Assembly (NCBI RefSeq): GCF_900070365.1 | Contig: NZ_LN850107.1 | Location: 5,828,001-5,892,000, forward strand | Reading direction: 5' to 3' | Source: Alloactinosynnema sp. L-07 | GTDB lineage: Bacteria > Actinomycetota > Actinomycetes > Mycobacteriales > Pseudonocardiaceae | Length of the DNA: 64,000 nucleotides | Part shown: in pieces, positions 16,997-26,776 of the stretch | How positions within the stretch are numbered: position 1 is the first letter of the stretch | Layout: each line of letters opens with the position of its first letter | The notes under the pieces: model-generated | What the model saw: only the letters and a program-made list of their open reading frames with translations | Database searches by the model: none | Told to the model about the DNA's origin: nothing | Made by a program: the position numbers and the translations under genes

Positions 16997-18313
16997 ATGA
17001 CGCCTGGACAGCCACCTGAGAGACCAGGTGCGCGCAGCCTCGATCCACACCTGCAGCGCTACGCCGCGCGCGCGACCGGGATGACGGCATCCGAGGTGCG
17101 CGCACTGTTCGCGGTGGCCAGCAGGCCCGAGGTCGTCTCCCTGGCCGGTGGCATGCCCAACCTGGCCGCGCTGCCTTTGGACTTCATCTCCGAGCAGGTG
17201 GCCTCGATCATCACCGACGAGGGCCTCACCGCGCTGCAGTACGGCTCGGCGCACGGCGTCCCGCAGCTGCGCGAGCAGATCTGTGAGGTGATGGCCCTGG
17301 AGGGCGTCACCGGCCACCCCGACGACCTGGTCGTCACCGTCGGCTCGCAGATGGCGCTGGACCTGGTCACCCGCATCTTCTGCGACCCGGGCGACATCGT
17401 GCTGGCCGAGGGCCCGTCCTACGTCGGCGCGCTGGGCACCTTCGCCTCCTACCAGGCCGACGTCCGGCACGTGGCCATGGACGAGCACGGCCTGGTGCCC
17501 GCCGCCCTGCGCGCCGCGCTCGAAGCCGCGGCCAAGGCGGGCAGGCGGGTCAAGTTCCTCTACACGATCCCGAATTTCCAGAACCCCGCGGGCGTGACGC
17601 TGGCCGTGGCCCGCCGCGCCGAGGTGCTCGACATCTGCGCCCGGTACGACGTGCTGGTCATCGAGGACAACCCGTACGGGTTGCTGGGCTTCGACGGCCA
17701 GATCTACCCGGCGCTGCGGTCGATGGACCACGACAACGTCATCTATCTCGGCTCGTTCTCCAAGACCTTCGCCTCGGGCCTGCGGGTCGGCTGGGCGCTG
17801 GCGCCGCACGCGGTGCGCGAGAAGCTGGTGCTGGCCGCCGAGTCAGCCGCGCTGTGCGCCCCGACGCTCAACCAGATGATCGTCTCCCGCTACCTGGCCA
17901 CGCACGACTGGAAGGGCCAGATCAAGTCGTTCCAGTCGATGTACCGCGAGCGCCGCGACGCTCTGCTGGCCGGGCTGGAGCAGCACATGCCAGCGGGCTG
18001 CACGTGGACCAGGCCCGACGGCGGGTTCTTCGTCTGGCTGACCGTGCCGGAAGGTGTCGACACCAAGGCCATGCAGCCGCGCGCGGTCACCGCCCGGGTG
18101 GCGTACGTGCCCGGCACCGGCTTCTACGCCGACGGGTTCGGCAGCAGGCAGATGCGCCTGTCGTTCTGCTATCCGCCGCCGGAGCGGATCTCCGAGGGCG
18201 TGCGCAGGCTCGCGGGCGTGCTGACCGACGAGATCGACCTTCTCAACACCTTCGGCCCGTCGACGAGCCGTTCCCTGTCCGGGCCGCAGACCCCCGCGCC
18301 CGACACCGCGTGA
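16997..18313 (+). CDS. PLP-dependent aminotransferase, class I/II (LysN/MocR-like)
   Basis: 438 residues. It has the fold-type I signature with the Schiff-base lysine in GSFSKTFASGLRVGW, preceded by the PLP-binding YTIPNFQNPAG and IEDNPYG motifs. The closest families are 2-aminoadipate/aromatic aminotransferases; the substrate is uncertain. ACGGAG precedes the ATG. A D-Ala-D-Ala ligase-like gene follows 28 bp downstream, so the two may act on the same amino acid or peptidoglycan precursor. That link is inference. Confidence 0.85.
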   Translation: MTPGQPPERPGARSLDPHLQRYAARATGMTASEVRALFAVASRPEVVSLAGGMPNLAALPLDFISEQVASIITDEGLTALQYGSAHGVPQLREQICEVMALEGVTGHPDDLVVTVGSQMALDLVTRIFCDPGDIVLAEGPSYVGALGTFASYQADVRHVAMDEHGLVPAALRAALEAAAKAGRRVKFLYTIPNFQNPAGVTLAVARRAEVLDICARYDVLVIEDNPYGLLGFDGQIYPALRSMDHDNVIYLGSFSKTFASGLRVGWALAPHAVREKLVLAAESAALCAPTLNQMIVSRYLATHDWKGQIKSFQSMYRERRDALLAGLEQHMPAGCTWTRPDGGFFVWLTVPEGVDTKAMQPRAVTARVAYVPGTGFYADGFGSRQMRLSFCYPPPERISEGVRRLAGVLTDEIDLLNTFGPSTSRSLSGPQTPAPDTA

Positions 18314-18341
18314 TCATCGATCTTGTAGTCAGGAGTCTTTC

Positions 18342-19292
18342 GTGTCCGATCGCTGGGTAGCCGTTCTCGCCGGTGGCCTGTCACACGAGCGCGACGTCTC
18401 GATCCGGTCCGGTCGGCGGGTGTCCGCCGCTCTGCGCTCGGTCGGGGTCGCGGTCGAGGAATGGGACGCCGACGCGAACCTGCTGCGGCGGCTGCGGGAG
18501 ACCAGGCCCGACGCGGTGGTCGTGGCACTGCACGGCGGCGAAGGCGAGAACGGGTCCATCCAGACGATCCTCGACCTGCTGTCGATCCCCTATGTCGGCA
18601 CCGACCCGGACGCGTGCAGGCGCGCATGGGACAAGCCGACGGCCAAGGCCGAACTGGCTCGCGCCGGGGTCCTCACCCCGGACTGGATCGTGCTGCCGCA
18701 CAGCACCTTCCGGGAGCTGGGTGCCGCGCCGGTGCTGGAGTCGATGGTGCGCAGGCTCGGGCTGCCGCTGATGCTCAAGCCGGACAAGGGCGGCTCCGCA
18801 TTGGGCGCCCAGGTCGTGCGCGACGCGGCCGAGTTGCCGACCGCCATGGTCGGGTGCCTGGCCTACAGCGACGCGGTGCTCGCCGAGCGGTTCGTCGACG
18901 GGGTCGAGGTGGCGGTCACCGTCATCGATGGTCCGGACGGACCGGAAGCGCTGCCCGCGGTCGAGATCGTCCCGGAGAGCGGCGTGTACGACTACACCGC
19001 CCGCTACACCGCCGGGCTCACCGACTTCCACACCCCGGCCCGGCTCGACCCGAAGGCCGCCGACGCGGTCGCCGAACTCGCGATCACCGCGCACAAGCTC
19101 CTCGGTCTGCGCGACATCTCCCGCACCGACGCGGTGGTCGACGCGAGCGGGCAGGTGCACTTCCTCGAAGTGAACCTGTCGCCCGGGCTGACCGAGACCT
19201 CGCTCGTCCCGATGGCCGTCGAGGCCGCGGGCCGCTCGCTCGGCGCGATCTACGCCGGGCTTGTCGACCGGGCTATCGCACGTTCGCGATGA
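18342..19292 (+). CDS. D-alanine-D-alanine ligase family protein (ATP-grasp)
   Basis: 316 residues. It has the Ddl N-terminal motif AGGLSHERDVSIRSG, ALHGGEGENGSIQ, the ATP-grasp lysine region LMLKPDKGGSALGAQ and the metal-binding FLEVNLSPGLTETSL. The usual Ddl motif at the C-terminus is N-x-x-P-G; NLSPG conforms. It may be a second, specialised ligase rather than the housekeeping Ddl, which normally lies elsewhere. The start is GTG 18342 with AGGAG 6 nt upstream. Confidence 0.82.
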   Translation: MSDRWVAVLAGGLSHERDVSIRSGRRVSAALRSVGVAVEEWDADANLLRRLRETRPDAVVVALHGGEGENGSIQTILDLLSIPYVGTDPDACRRAWDKPTAKAELARAGVLTPDWIVLPHSTFRELGAAPVLESMVRRLGLPLMLKPDKGGSALGAQVVRDAAELPTAMVGCLAYSDAVLAERFVDGVEVAVTVIDGPDGPEALPAVEIVPESGVYDYTARYTAGLTDFHTPARLDPKAADAVAELAITAHKLLGLRDISRTDAVVDASGQVHFLEVNLSPGLTETSLVPMAVEAAGRSLGAIYAGLVDRAIARSR

Positions 19293-19305
19293 TCGCCGCG
19301 CGTTC

Positions 19306-19335
19306 GCGCTGAGTGACTCCGTGTCCACTCAGCGC
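19306..19335. terminator. Hairpin between convergent ddl-like gene and parB
   Basis: GCGCTGAGTG (19306-19315) pairs perfectly with CACTCAGCGC (19326-19335). No T-tract follows, so termination strength is uncertain. Confidence 0.45.
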
Positions 19336-19382
19336 CATCGTCACCGTGACGTTAAGGCCGTGGGTGATCCCTTGCGGGAATC

Positions 19383-20372
19383 TCATGTCTGATTTATCCC
19401 ATTTTCGGCCATCATGCCCACGATCCGCTCAAGGTCGTCAACTGAGCCGAACTCGACCACGATGCGGCCTTTTCGCTTGCCCAACTCGACCCTGACGCGG
19501 GTATCGAACTTGTCGGACAGGCGCTCGGCGACGTCGTGCAGCCCCGGCGCGTGCATCGGCTTGCGCGGGGCGGGCTTCGGCTTGGCCGGGGGAGCGCCCT
19601 TGAGGAGGGTGACCGCTTCCTCCGTCGCCCGGACCGAGAGTCCCTCGGCGACGATGCGGGTCGCCAGCTCCTCCTGAGCGCCCGGGTCCTCCAAGCCGAG
19701 CAGCGCCCGAGCATGACCCGCCGACAGCACCCCGGCCGCGACCCGACGCTGCACGGGCAGGGGCAGCTTGAGCAAGCGGATGGTGTTGGTAATGACCGGC
19801 CTGCTGCGGCCGATCCGGCTCGCCAGGTCCTCGTGCGTCACGTCGAACTCGTCGAGCAGCTGCTGATAGGCCGCCGCCTCTTCCAGCGGGTTGAGCTGCA
19901 CCCGGTGGATGTTCTCCAGCAGCGCGTCCCGCAGCATCGCGTCGTCGGCGGTCTGGCGCACGATCGACGGAATGCGGTCCAGGCCCGCGCGCTGCGACGC
20001 CCGCAGCCGCCGCTCGCCCATGACCAGCTCGTAGCTGTCCTCGGCCAGCTCCCGGACCACGATCGGCTGCATGAGTCCGAACTCGCGGATCGAGTGCTCC
20101 AGCTCGGCCAGCGCCTCTTCGTCGAAGACCTGGCGGGGCTGCTTCGGGTTGGCCACGATCGACGCGATCGACACCTCACGGTAGACCGCGCCCGCGACCG
20201 TCCCCGTGTGCTTGGGCTGCGGCTCAACCGGGGGCCGGTTGTCCTCGATGCGGATCGGAACCCGGGGCTGGTAGGTGTCCACGGCGGGACCCCCACCCGT
20301 CGCCGGACCCTGGGGGATGAGCGCGGCCAAGCCGCGGCCGAGGCCGCCCTTGCGGCCCGCGGGCCCGGTCAT
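19383..20372 (-). CDS. parB: Chromosome-partitioning protein ParB
   Basis: A 329-residue CTP-dependent DNA clamp that loads at parS and spreads. It has the N-terminal ParA-stimulating segment [13 protein letters not shown], the CTP-binding GERRLRAS box (about 115-122), the [14 protein letters not shown] motif and a helix-turn-helix ([22 protein letters not shown]). The start ATG overlaps the parA stop by 4 bp. parS sites lie 0.9 to 1.8 kb upstream, in and around rsmG. Confidence 0.97.
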   Translation of the reverse strand: MTGPAGRKGGLGRGLAALIPQGPATGGGPAVDTYQPRVPIRIEDNRPPVEPQPKHTGTVAGAVYREVSIASIVANPKQPRQVFDEEALAELEHSIREFGLMQPIVVRELAEDSYELVMGERRLRASQRAGLDRIPSIVRQTADDAMLRDALLENIHRVQLNPLEEAAAYQQLLDEFDVTHEDLASRIGRSRPVITNTIRLLKLPLPVQRRVAAGVLSAGHARALLGLEDPGAQEELATRIVAEGLSVRATEEAVTLLKGAPPAKPKPAPRKPMHAPGLHDVAERLSDKFDTRVRVELGKRKGRIVVEFGSVDDLERIVGMMAENGINQT

Positions 20373-21265
20373 GAGCGGCCCCCGGCACCACGGAAGGCGA
20401 TTTCCCGCCCGGCGTCCAGATAGCTCATCGCGCCACGGGAGCCGGGGTCGTAGGCGAGGACGGTCTGGCCGTAGCCGGGCGCCTCGGACACCTTCACGCT
20501 GCGCGGGATGACGGTCTTGAGCACGGTCTCCCCGAAGTGGTGGCGGACCTCGGCGGTGACCTGGTCGGCGAGCTTGGTCCGGCCGTCGTACATCGTCAGC
20601 AGGATGGTCGAGACGGTGAGCGCGCGGTTCAGGTGCGCCTGCACCAGCTCGATGTTGCGCAGCAGCTGGCTGAGTCCCTCCAGCGCGTAGTACTCGCACT
20701 GGATCGGGATCAGCACCTCCTGCGCGGCGACCATCGCGTTGACCGTGAGCAGGCCGAGCGAGGGCGGGCAGTCGATGAAGACGTAGTCCGGGTTGATCAC
20801 GTTGAGCGCCTCGTCGGACAGCGCTTCTTTGAGTCGCCCCTCGCGCCCGCTCATCGAGACCAGCTCGATCTCGGCGCCCGCGAGGTCGATCGTGGCGGGC
20901 ACGCAGAACAGCAGCGGCGACTGGTCGCTGGTCTGCGCCGCGTCGGCCAGCGTCACCTCGCCGAGAAGCACTTCGTATACCGACGGGGTTCCCGAGCGGT
21001 GGTCGACGCCGAGCGCGGTGCTGGCGTTGCCCTGCGGGTCGAGGTCGATGACCAGGACGCGCAGCCCATGCATCGCCAGCGCGGCGGCCAGGTTCACCGT
21101 GCTTGTGGTCTTGCCGACGCCGCCCTTCTGGTTGGCGACGGTCAGCACGCGGCGGTGGGTCGGGCGGGGGAACGGCGCTTCCGGGTGCTTCATCCTGGTC
21201 GCCCGAGCCGCCTCTTCGGCGATCGGCGTCCAGCCTGCGACGGACGCGGGGGACGGCTGGTTCAC
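20369..21265 (-). CDS. parA: Chromosome-partitioning ATPase ParA
   Basis: 298 residues. It has the deviant Walker [11 protein letters not shown] (about residue 50), Walker A' [11 protein letters not shown] and Walker B IDCPPSLG. It forms the segregation system with ParB and parS. The start is GTG 21265; the N-terminal 35 residues before the Walker box are typical of actinobacterial ParA. It is coupled to parB and separated from rsmG by 75 bp containing a parS-like site. Confidence 0.97.
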   Translation of the reverse strand: MNQPSPASVAGWTPIAEEAARATRMKHPEAPFPRPTHRRVLTVANQKGGVGKTTSTVNLAAALAMHGLRVLVIDLDPQGNASTALGVDHRSGTPSVYEVLLGEVTLADAAQTSDQSPLLFCVPATIDLAGAEIELVSMSGREGRLKEALSDEALNVINPDYVFIDCPPSLGLLTVNAMVAAQEVLIPIQCEYYALEGLSQLLRNIELVQAHLNRALTVSTILLTMYDGRTKLADQVTAEVRHHFGETVLKTVIPRSVKVSEAPGYGQTVLAYDPGSRGAMSYLDAGREIAFRGAGGRS

Positions 21266-21310
21266 TGATTTCCTCCAGTCCAGGGGCGGACCAACAGCCC
21301 CGAAAGCCGA

Positions 21311-21326
21311 TGTTTCACGTGGAACA
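21311..21326. other. parS site (one mismatch)
   Basis: TGTTTCACGTGGAACA between parA and rsmG; one change from the consensus TGTTTCACGTGAAACA. ParB loading site. Confidence 0.85.
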
Positions 21327-21340
21327 TCCTCGCTCCGTTC

Positions 21341-22033
21341 TCATGCACGCTGTGCACCCTGATCCTTCCTTGCCCGCCCGCGCGGCCTGCCCGCGCCTGC
21401 GACCCGGTCGACCACGACCACGGTCGTCGGCACGTCGAGCACCCCGGCCCCGCAGAGTTCGACCCGCGGCATGCCGCCGCCGAGCCGGGCCACCGCCTGA
21501 CGGTCGCGCTCGATCTCCTCGGCCGCGCTCGCCCCTTTGAGCGCCACCACCCGCCCACCGACGCGCAGCAGCGGCAGACACCAGCCACACAGCTTGGCGA
21601 GCGGGGCGACGGCCCGTGCGGTCACCACGTCGGCACCCGCGACATCGTCTTTGATGGCCGGCTCCTCGGCCCTGCCGCGCAGGACGGTCACCGACGTCAA
21701 GCCGAGAGTCTTCACGACCTCGTCCAGCCACGCCACCCGTCGAGCCATCGGTTCGACCAGAACGACCTGAAGATCCGGCCGCGCGATGGCGAGGGGGACG
21801 CCAGGCAGTCCGGCGCCCGATCCGATGTCGACCACTCGGGCGTGCGGCTCGATCCGCTCGGCGATGACCGCGGAGTTGAGGATGTGCCGGTCCCAAAGGC
21901 GGTCCACTTCCCGCGGTCCGATGAGTCCGCGCTCGACCCCGTGGTCGGCCAGCAGTTCGGTGAACTGCTCGGCGAGGGGGAGTCGGTCTCCGAACACAGC
22001 GGCCGCCGCCGTGGTTCGGTCGGCGTTGGTCAT
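21341..22033 (-). CDS. rsmG: 16S rRNA (guanine-527-N7)-methyltransferase
   Basis: 230 residues. It has the SAM-binding motif VVDIGSGAGLPGVPLAIARP and the GidB-specific DRHILNSAVIAERI. It methylates G527 in 16S rRNA; loss is known to give low-level streptomycin resistance. The C-terminal tail is Arg/Lys rich. It is downstream of khpB in the same direction, separated by the parS cluster. Confidence 0.96.
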   Translation of the reverse strand: MTNADRTTAAAAVFGDRLPLAEQFTELLADHGVERGLIGPREVDRLWDRHILNSAVIAERIEPHARVVDIGSGAGLPGVPLAIARPDLQVVLVEPMARRVAWLDEVVKTLGLTSVTVLRGRAEEPAIKDDVAGADVVTARAVAPLAKLCGWCLPLLRVGGRVVALKGASAAEEIERDRQAVARLGGGMPRVELCGAGVLDVPTTVVVVDRVAGAGRPRGRARKDQGAQRA

Positions 22034-22050
22034 GCTGGTCCCATCCCGGA

Positions 22051-22066
22051 TGTTTCACGTGAAACG
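22051..22066. other. parS site (one mismatch)
   Basis: TGTTTCACGTGAAACG just upstream of the rsmG start; differs from consensus only at the last base. Confidence 0.88.
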
Positions 22067-22118
22067 TGGCTTGGTTGATTGTCGCTGATGCGCTTCGGTG
22101 GCCGGACAGGCGCACCGG

Positions 22119-22134
22119 TGTTTCACGTGAAACA
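22119..22134. other. parS site (perfect)
   Basis: TGTTTCACGTGAAACA, an exact match to the bacterial parS consensus, in the khpB-rsmG gap. Confidence 0.95.
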
Positions 22135-22160
22135 TCACATCGGCGCGGCGAGCGGCTCGA

Positions 22161-22176
22161 TGTTTCACGTGAAACA
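22161..22176. other. parS site (perfect)
   Basis: TGTTTCACGTGAAACA, a second exact copy 42 bp from the previous site. Confidence 0.95.
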
Positions 22177-22180
22177 GCAG

Positions 22181-22212
22181 AGGCGCGGCCCGTCATCGAC
22201 GGACCGCGCCTC
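22181..22212 (-). terminator. Hairpin after khpB
   Basis: AGGCGCGG..CCGTC pairs with GACGG..CCGCGCCT around a 3-nt loop, with one mismatch. It sits 23 bp beyond the khpB stop and may end the rpmH-khpB transcript before rsmG. Confidence 0.5.
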
Positions 22213-22234
22213 TTGTCGTACTGGGACTACGCGA

Positions 22235-22795
22235 CTACTGCGGGAAGACGACCACGCGACGACGCGGGTCCTCACCCTCGCTCTCGCTGTGCACACCCTT
22301 CACCGCGGCGACGGCGTCGTGCACGACCTTGCGCTCGAACGGGGTCATCGGCTGCAGCCGCACCCGCTCGCCGCTCGACAGCACCTTCTGCGCCGTCGCC
22401 CGGCCGAGGTCGCGCAGCTCCTCGCGACGGTCGGATCGCCAGCCGGCGATGTCGAGCATCAGCCTGCTGCGCGTGCCGGTCTCCTGCTGCACCGCGAGCC
22501 GGGTCAGCTCCTGCAGCGACTCCAGGACGGTGCCGCGCGGGCCGACGAGCTTCTCCAGGTCCTCGCCGCCGTCGATGCTCACCACCGCACGGCTCGCCTC
22601 GACGTCGAGGTCGATATCGCCGTCGTAGTCGAGGATGTCCAGCAGGCGCTCCAAGTAGTCGCCCGCGATGTCGCCCTCCTGGACCAACAGTTCCTCTGTC
22701 GATCCGCGACCGTTCTCGCTCGTACCCTCCGCCGCCTCGTCGCCACCCACGACCTCAGCGGTGGTCTTCTCGGACTCCTGCACCGTCTCCGGCAC
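22235..22795 (-). CDS. khpB: RNA-binding protein KhpB (Jag/EloR family)
   Basis: 186 residues. A KH-II domain (about 60-115, LEKLVGPRGTVLESLQELTRL) is followed by an R3H domain (RLQPMTPFERKVVHDAVA). The N-terminal 35 residues are acidic, and the Jag_N domain found in firmicutes is absent. In other bacteria it affects cell elongation through RNA binding. It lies directly downstream of yidC (gap about 30 bp) in the conserved rpmH-rnpA-yidD-yidC-jag order. The start is GTG 22795. Confidence 0.93.
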   Translation of the reverse strand: MPETVQESEKTTAEVVGGDEAAEGTSENGRGSTEELLVQEGDIAGDYLERLLDILDYDGDIDLDVEASRAVVSIDGGEDLEKLVGPRGTVLESLQELTRLAVQQETGTRSRLMLDIAGWRSDRREELRDLGRATAQKVLSSGERVRLQPMTPFERKVVHDAVAAVKGVHSESEGEDPRRRVVVFPQ

Positions 22796-22824
22796 GGTTT
22801 CTCCTCTCCAGGTCCAGCAACGCC

Positions 22825-23853
22825 TCAGCGGTTCTTGCGACCTGACTTCTTACGGGATCGGTCTGAGATCAGACCGGGAATCTCGGTGCCGGACGTGCCG
22901 TTGGCCGCGGGCGGCTTGGGGGTGGGGACACCCTTCGCGTCGGTCGCGTCCGTGGCGTCGGCGGCGGTGTCGGGCTTGTCCTCCGACTTGGCCGGGGTCG
23001 GGCCCTTCCGCTGCACCGGCTTCTGGCCGGGTTTCGGCGCGGCCGCGGTGCGCTTCTCGACGACGGCGGCCTTCTTCTCGGCCTCTTCGTTGTCGATCTT
23101 GCGGTACACGAAGTGCTGCTGCGCCAGCGTCCAGCCGTTGTTGCTCAGCCAGTAGAGAAGCAGGCCGATGGGGAAGAAGAAACCACCGATGAGCACTCCG
23201 AGCGGGAACATGTACAGCGTCAGCTTGTTCATCATCGCGGTCTGCGGCGTGGCCTGCTCCGGGTTCTGCCGGGCCACCGAGTGGCGCGCGGTCAGGTGGG
23301 TCAGGATGCTCGCCGCGATCATCAGCGGCACCGAAACGCCGATGATGGCGCCGCGGGAGACCTCGAACCCAACCAACTCGGCGGCGGGCTGGGTGATCCA
23401 GTTGCCCAGTCCCGCGCCGAAGAGGTCGGCCTGGATGTAGGACGAGACACCCTGCTCGTCGAAGAAGTAGTTCATGGTCTTGCCGGGCTTGAACTCACGC
23501 AGCACGTGGAACAGACCGAGGAAGACCGGGATCTGCAGCAGCATCGGCAGGCAGCCGCCGAGCGGGTTGACGCCGTGCTGCTGCTGCAGCTTCGCCATCT
23601 CCTGCTGCAGCTTCTGCTTGTCGTTCTTGTACTTCGCCTGCAGCTTCTTGATCTCGGGCGCGAACTCCTGCATCTTGCGCATCGACCGGACCTGCTTGAC
23701 GGTCGGCTTGTAGAGGATGCCGCGCAGAGTGAAGACAAGGAACACGATGCCCAGCGCCCAGGACACCGCACTGGCATCACCGAACACGTGGCCGAAGACC
23801 CAGTGCCAACACCAGAGGATGAAGGACACCGGGTAGTAGATGAAATCGAGCAC
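22825..23853 (-). CDS. yidC: Membrane protein insertase YidC
   Basis: 342 residues. It inserts inner-membrane proteins alone or with SecYEG. Visible are the N-terminal YPVSFILWCWHWVFG helix, the basic coiled-coil region PTVKQVRSMRKMQEFAPEIK, the GGCLPMLLQIPVFLGLFHVL segment and several later membrane helices (WLSNNGWTLAQQHFVYRKI). The C-terminus is an Ala/Pro/Lys-rich cytoplasmic tail. The start is GTG 23853, 3 bp after the yidD stop. Confidence 0.97.
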   Translation of the reverse strand: MLDFIYYPVSFILWCWHWVFGHVFGDASAVSWALGIVFLVFTLRGILYKPTVKQVRSMRKMQEFAPEIKKLQAKYKNDKQKLQQEMAKLQQQHGVNPLGGCLPMLLQIPVFLGLFHVLREFKPGKTMNYFFDEQGVSSYIQADLFGAGLGNWITQPAAELVGFEVSRGAIIGVSVPLMIAASILTHLTARHSVARQNPEQATPQTAMMNKLTLYMFPLGVLIGGFFFPIGLLLYWLSNNGWTLAQQHFVYRKIDNEEAEKKAAVVEKRTAAAPKPGQKPVQRKGPTPAKSEDKPDTAADATDATDAKGVPTPKPPAANGTSGTEIPGLISDRSRKKSGRKNR

Positions 23854-23856
23854 TGA

Positions 23857-24186
23857 CTACTCCTCGGCAGCGGTCGGGTCGGCCGGGGTTGAGGTCCCGG
23901 ACTGGTTCTTGGGGTTTCGGGGCGGGACCGGGTCGAAGCCACCGGGGTGCCACGGTCCGCAGCGCAACAGCCTGCGCAGCGCCAGCCAGCTACCGCGGCC
24001 CGCGCCATGGGTGGTCAGCGCGGTCACCGCGTACTCGCTGCAGCTGGGATAGAACCGGCACGCGGGCGGCAGCACCGGCGAGATCCACCGCCGGTAGACC
24101 CGCACGGGTACGAGGAGCACACGGGCGATCGGGCCGGGGCGGGCAGCACCAGCCTCGCGGTCGCGGACCGCGGTCGACTCGTTCAC
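23857..24186 (-). CDS. yidD: Membrane protein insertion efficiency factor YidD
   Basis: 109 residues. The YidD signature [11 protein letters not shown] and [16 protein letters not shown] are present, with an N-terminal amphipathic stretch ([15 protein letters not shown]). The family assists YidC-dependent insertion. The start overlaps the rnpA stop by 4 bp. Confidence 0.95.
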   Translation of the reverse strand: MNESTAVRDREAGAARPGPIARVLLVPVRVYRRWISPVLPPACRFYPSCSEYAVTALTTHGAGRGSWLALRRLLRCGPWHPGGFDPVPPRNPKNQSGTSTPADPTAAEE

Positions 24187-24584
24187 GCCTCACCACCGTT
24201 GTCGTCGACGGCCAGGTGCAGCCTGCGGAATGCGGCATCGAGGTCCTGGCCGAGTTCGGCGCTCGTCGCGGCGGCGGCCGGGGGAAGCGCCCGAACAACC
24301 AACGTGGTGCCCGGCCGCAGAGTTCCGAGGCGGGCCATGGCCAGGTGCCGCAGCCTGCGGGTGACCCGGTGTCGGACCACCGCGTTGCCCACAGCCTTAC
24401 TCACGACGAAACCGACCCTCGGCGACACGGTGATCCACGTCGCGCGAGGGTCGGCTTCGGTAGTCGCTTGCTTCCACTCGGTCACGGCGTGCACCACCAG
24501 TCGGGGACGTCCGGCACGGCGTCCCTTGCGGGTCACCCTCTGGAAGTCCGCGCTGCTGGTCAGCCGAGCGGCCGCAGGAAGCAC
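24183..24584 (-). CDS. rnpA: Ribonuclease P protein component
   Basis: 133 residues. It has the RNR motif ([16 protein letters not shown]) and the family N-terminus [20 protein letters not shown]. It assists the RNase P RNA in maturing tRNA 5' ends. The start is GTG 24584. An acidic insertion ([12 protein letters not shown]) sits between the first strands. It is 12 bp downstream of rpmH. Confidence 0.95.
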   Translation of the reverse strand: MLPAAARLTSSADFQRVTRKGRRAGRPRLVVHAVTEWKQATTEADPRATWITVSPRVGFVVSKAVGNAVVRHRVTRRLRHLAMARLGTLRPGTTLVVRALPPAAAATSAELGQDLDAAFRRLHLAVDDNGGEA

Positions 24585-24596
24585 GGCGGCCTGGAA

Positions 24597-24734
24597 TCAG
24601 GCCGACAGCTCTTTGCGGCCCTGGCGGCGACGGGCAGCCAGGATCGCGCGGCCCGCGCGGGTCCGCATGCGCAGACGGAAGCCGTGGGTCTTGGCCCGAC
24701 GACGGTTGTTCGGCTGGAAGGTGCGCTTGCTCAC
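24597..24734 (-). CDS. rpmH: 50S ribosomal protein L34
   Basis: A 45-residue, highly basic protein with the invariant [21 protein letters not shown] core. The start is GTG 24734 with GGGAGA about 7 nt upstream; the open frame continues to 24842 but that part is not conserved. It is first gene of the rpmH-rnpA-yidD-yidC-khpB operon. Confidence 0.97.
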   Translation of the reverse strand: MSKRTFQPNNRRRAKTHGFRLRMRTRAGRAILAARRRQGRKELSA

Positions 24735-25237
24735 GGCTCGTTCTCCCAATACTGGCTGGCCAGGTGGTTCTGGCAAGTACTGTCTGCCGCCCCCTGCCGG
24801 GCACGGCATGGACAAGCTCGCGCGACAACCAGTGACGGGCACGCAGAACTCGCCCGCCGCAAGCGGGAGACCTTATGAGGGTACGCACCCGGTCCGCCCG
24901 CATCAAACCGGGGTCCCTATCGCCTGGCCCCGACAACCGCTCGGCGACACGCCGAGCGGTTCCACATCCTTGCCCCCGCCACCGTCTTGTGGCGACCGAC
25001 GAGCCTTGTTAGCGTGCGTTCCCTTGCCGACGGACATGGGGATGGGAGCCCTGCCGAGCCGTCGTCGCCGGGCCACTGAGTACCGTTAACCCTTCAGGCG
25101 CGGTTTCCTCTGCGGTTCGCCGTACCTTCGTGCACAGTTGTGGACAACCCTGTGGATGCAGGTTTGACGGCACCCGTGAGCGGGACCAGTCTGAAGGAAT
25201 CGCAGGACAAGCCGACGAGGGGAGGGGAGCGGCGCCG
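24735..25237 (+). promoter_or_regulatory. rpmH-dnaA intergenic region with DnaA box
   Basis: A 500-bp divergent control region. Besides the rpmH promoter, it holds an exact DnaA box TGTGGACAA (25139-25147, reverse of TTGTCCACA) followed by a weaker CCTGTGGATGC, which suggests DnaA autoregulation. GGGGAGGGGAG lies just before the dnaA ATG. I did not find a -10/-35 pair for dnaA that I trust (TTGACG at 25164 lacks a good -10). Confidence 0.6.
24878..24906 (-). promoter_or_regulatory. Promoter of the rpmH operon
   Basis: On the minus strand TTGATG (24906-24901), a 17-nt spacer, then TACCCT (24883-24878), about 145 nt before the rpmH start. A near-consensus housekeeping promoter. Confidence 0.6.
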
Positions 25238-26776
25238 ATGTCGGACGACCAGCTGAATCTGGCTGTGGTCTGGGAGCAGGTTGTCCGGGAACTCTCCGCG
25301 GGAACGCTGTCCCCCTCGCAGCGCGCGTGGATGCGAATGACCCGGCCCATCGGGCTGCTCGACGGCACCGCGCTGCTGTCGGCCCCCAGCGATTTCGCCA
25401 AGGAAGCCATCGAGCGCGCCCTGCGCGAGCCGATCACCGACGCGCTCTCGCGCAGACTCGGCCGCTCGGTGTCGCTGGCGGTCAAGGTCGACGTCGCGCT
25501 CGCCCCGCCCAAGCCCGCCCCACCCGTCCAAGCCCCGATCCAGGACGGCCTCCTCGGCGAGGAGCAGCCCGCCGCGATCGCGGTCGAGGCGCCCCCGTTC
25601 GGCGATGCCGACGACGACGGCGAGGAAGTGGACGAGGAGGGCGACGCGCTCGCCACCGTCCACGAGATCTGGCCGACCTTCACCGGCCAGCAGCCCGCCA
25701 GCGGCCAGCCCTTCACCGCGCCCGCCCAGCCGCAGACCTCCAAGACCCGCCTGAACGAGAAGTACACCTTCGACACGTTCGTCATCGGCGCGTCCAACCG
25801 CTTCGCCCACGCCGCCTCGGTCGCGGTCGCCGAGGCGCCCGCCCGCGCGTACAACCCCCTCTTCATCTGGGGCGAGTCCGGTCTGGGCAAGACACACCTG
25901 CTGCACGCGGTCGGCCACTACGCCCAACGCCTGTTCCCCGGGATGCGCGTGCGGTATGTCTCGACCGAGGAATTCACCAACGACTTCATCAACTCGCTGC
26001 GCGACGACCGGAAGGTGGCGTTCCAGCGCCGCTACCGCGACATCGACGTGCTGCTGGTCGACGACATCCAGTTCCTGGAAGGCAAGGAAGGAACTCAGGA
26101 AGAGTTCTTCCACACCTTCAACACGCTGCACAACGCGAACAAGCAGATCGTGGTCTCCTCCGACCGGCCGCCCAAACGGCTGGAGACGCTGGAGGACCGG
26201 CTGCGCACTCGCTTCGAGTGGGGCCTGATCACCGACATCCAGCCGCCCGAGCTGGAGACCCGCATCGCCATCCTGCGCAAGAAGGCCGCGCAAGATCGGC
26301 TGGCCGCACCCGCCGAGGTGCTGGAGTTCATCGCCGCCCGGGTCGAGGCGAACATCCGCGAACTCGAAGGCGCCCTGATCCGGGTGACGGCGTTCGCCTC
26401 CCTCAACCGCCAGCCCGTCGACGTCAGCCTCGCCGAGATCGTCCTTCGCGACCTGATCCCCGACTCGCATGCCCCGGAGATCAGCGCCGCCACGATCATG
26501 GCGGTCACCGCCGAGTACTTCGGCGTCTCGATCGACGACCTGTGCGGACCCGGCAAGACGAAAGCGCTTGCGCAGGCCCGCCAGATCTCGATGTATCTGT
26601 GTCGAGAGCTGACCGACCTCTCGCTGCCCAAGATCGGCCAGACCTTCGGCGGCCGCGACCACACCACGGTCATGCACGCGGACAAGAAGATCCGCAAGGA
26701 GATGGCCGAGCGCCGCCGGGTCTACGACCAGGTCCAGGAACTGACCTCCCGGATCAAGCAGCGCGCCCGCGGCTGA
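25238..26776 (+). CDS. dnaA: Chromosomal replication initiator protein DnaA
   Basis: 512 residues. Domain I runs about 1-90, followed by a Pro/acidic linker (domain II, about 90-175). The AAA+ domain has Walker [12 protein letters not shown] and Walker [13 protein letters not shown]. The C-terminal DNA-binding domain contains [15 protein letters not shown], which contacts DnaA boxes. The start is ATG 25238 (MSDDQLNLA) with a strong GGGGAGGGGAG; the upstream in-frame ATG at 25130 would add a non-conserved tail. Confidence 0.98.
   Translation: MSDDQLNLAVVWEQVVRELSAGTLSPSQRAWMRMTRPIGLLDGTALLSAPSDFAKEAIERALREPITDALSRRLGRSVSLAVKVDVALAPPKPAPPVQAPIQDGLLGEEQPAAIAVEAPPFGDADDDGEEVDEEGDALATVHEIWPTFTGQQPASGQPFTAPAQPQTSKTRLNEKYTFDTFVIGASNRFAHAASVAVAEAPARAYNPLFIWGESGLGKTHLLHAVGHYAQRLFPGMRVRYVSTEEFTNDFINSLRDDRKVAFQRRYRDIDVLLVDDIQFLEGKEGTQEEFFHTFNTLHNANKQIVVSSDRPPKRLETLEDRLRTRFEWGLITDIQPPELETRIAILRKKAAQDRLAAPAEVLEFIAARVEANIRELEGALIRVTAFASLNRQPVDVSLAEIVLRDLIPDSHAPEISAATIMAVTAEYFGVSIDDLCGPGKTKALAQARQISMYLCRELTDLSLPKIGQTFGGRDHTTVMHADKKIRKEMAERRRVYDQVQELTSRIKQRARG

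Noticed and set aside
25164..25192. dnaA promoter with TTGACG as -35
   Set aside because: The sequence 17-18 nt downstream (CAGTCT/AGTCTG) is a poor -10.
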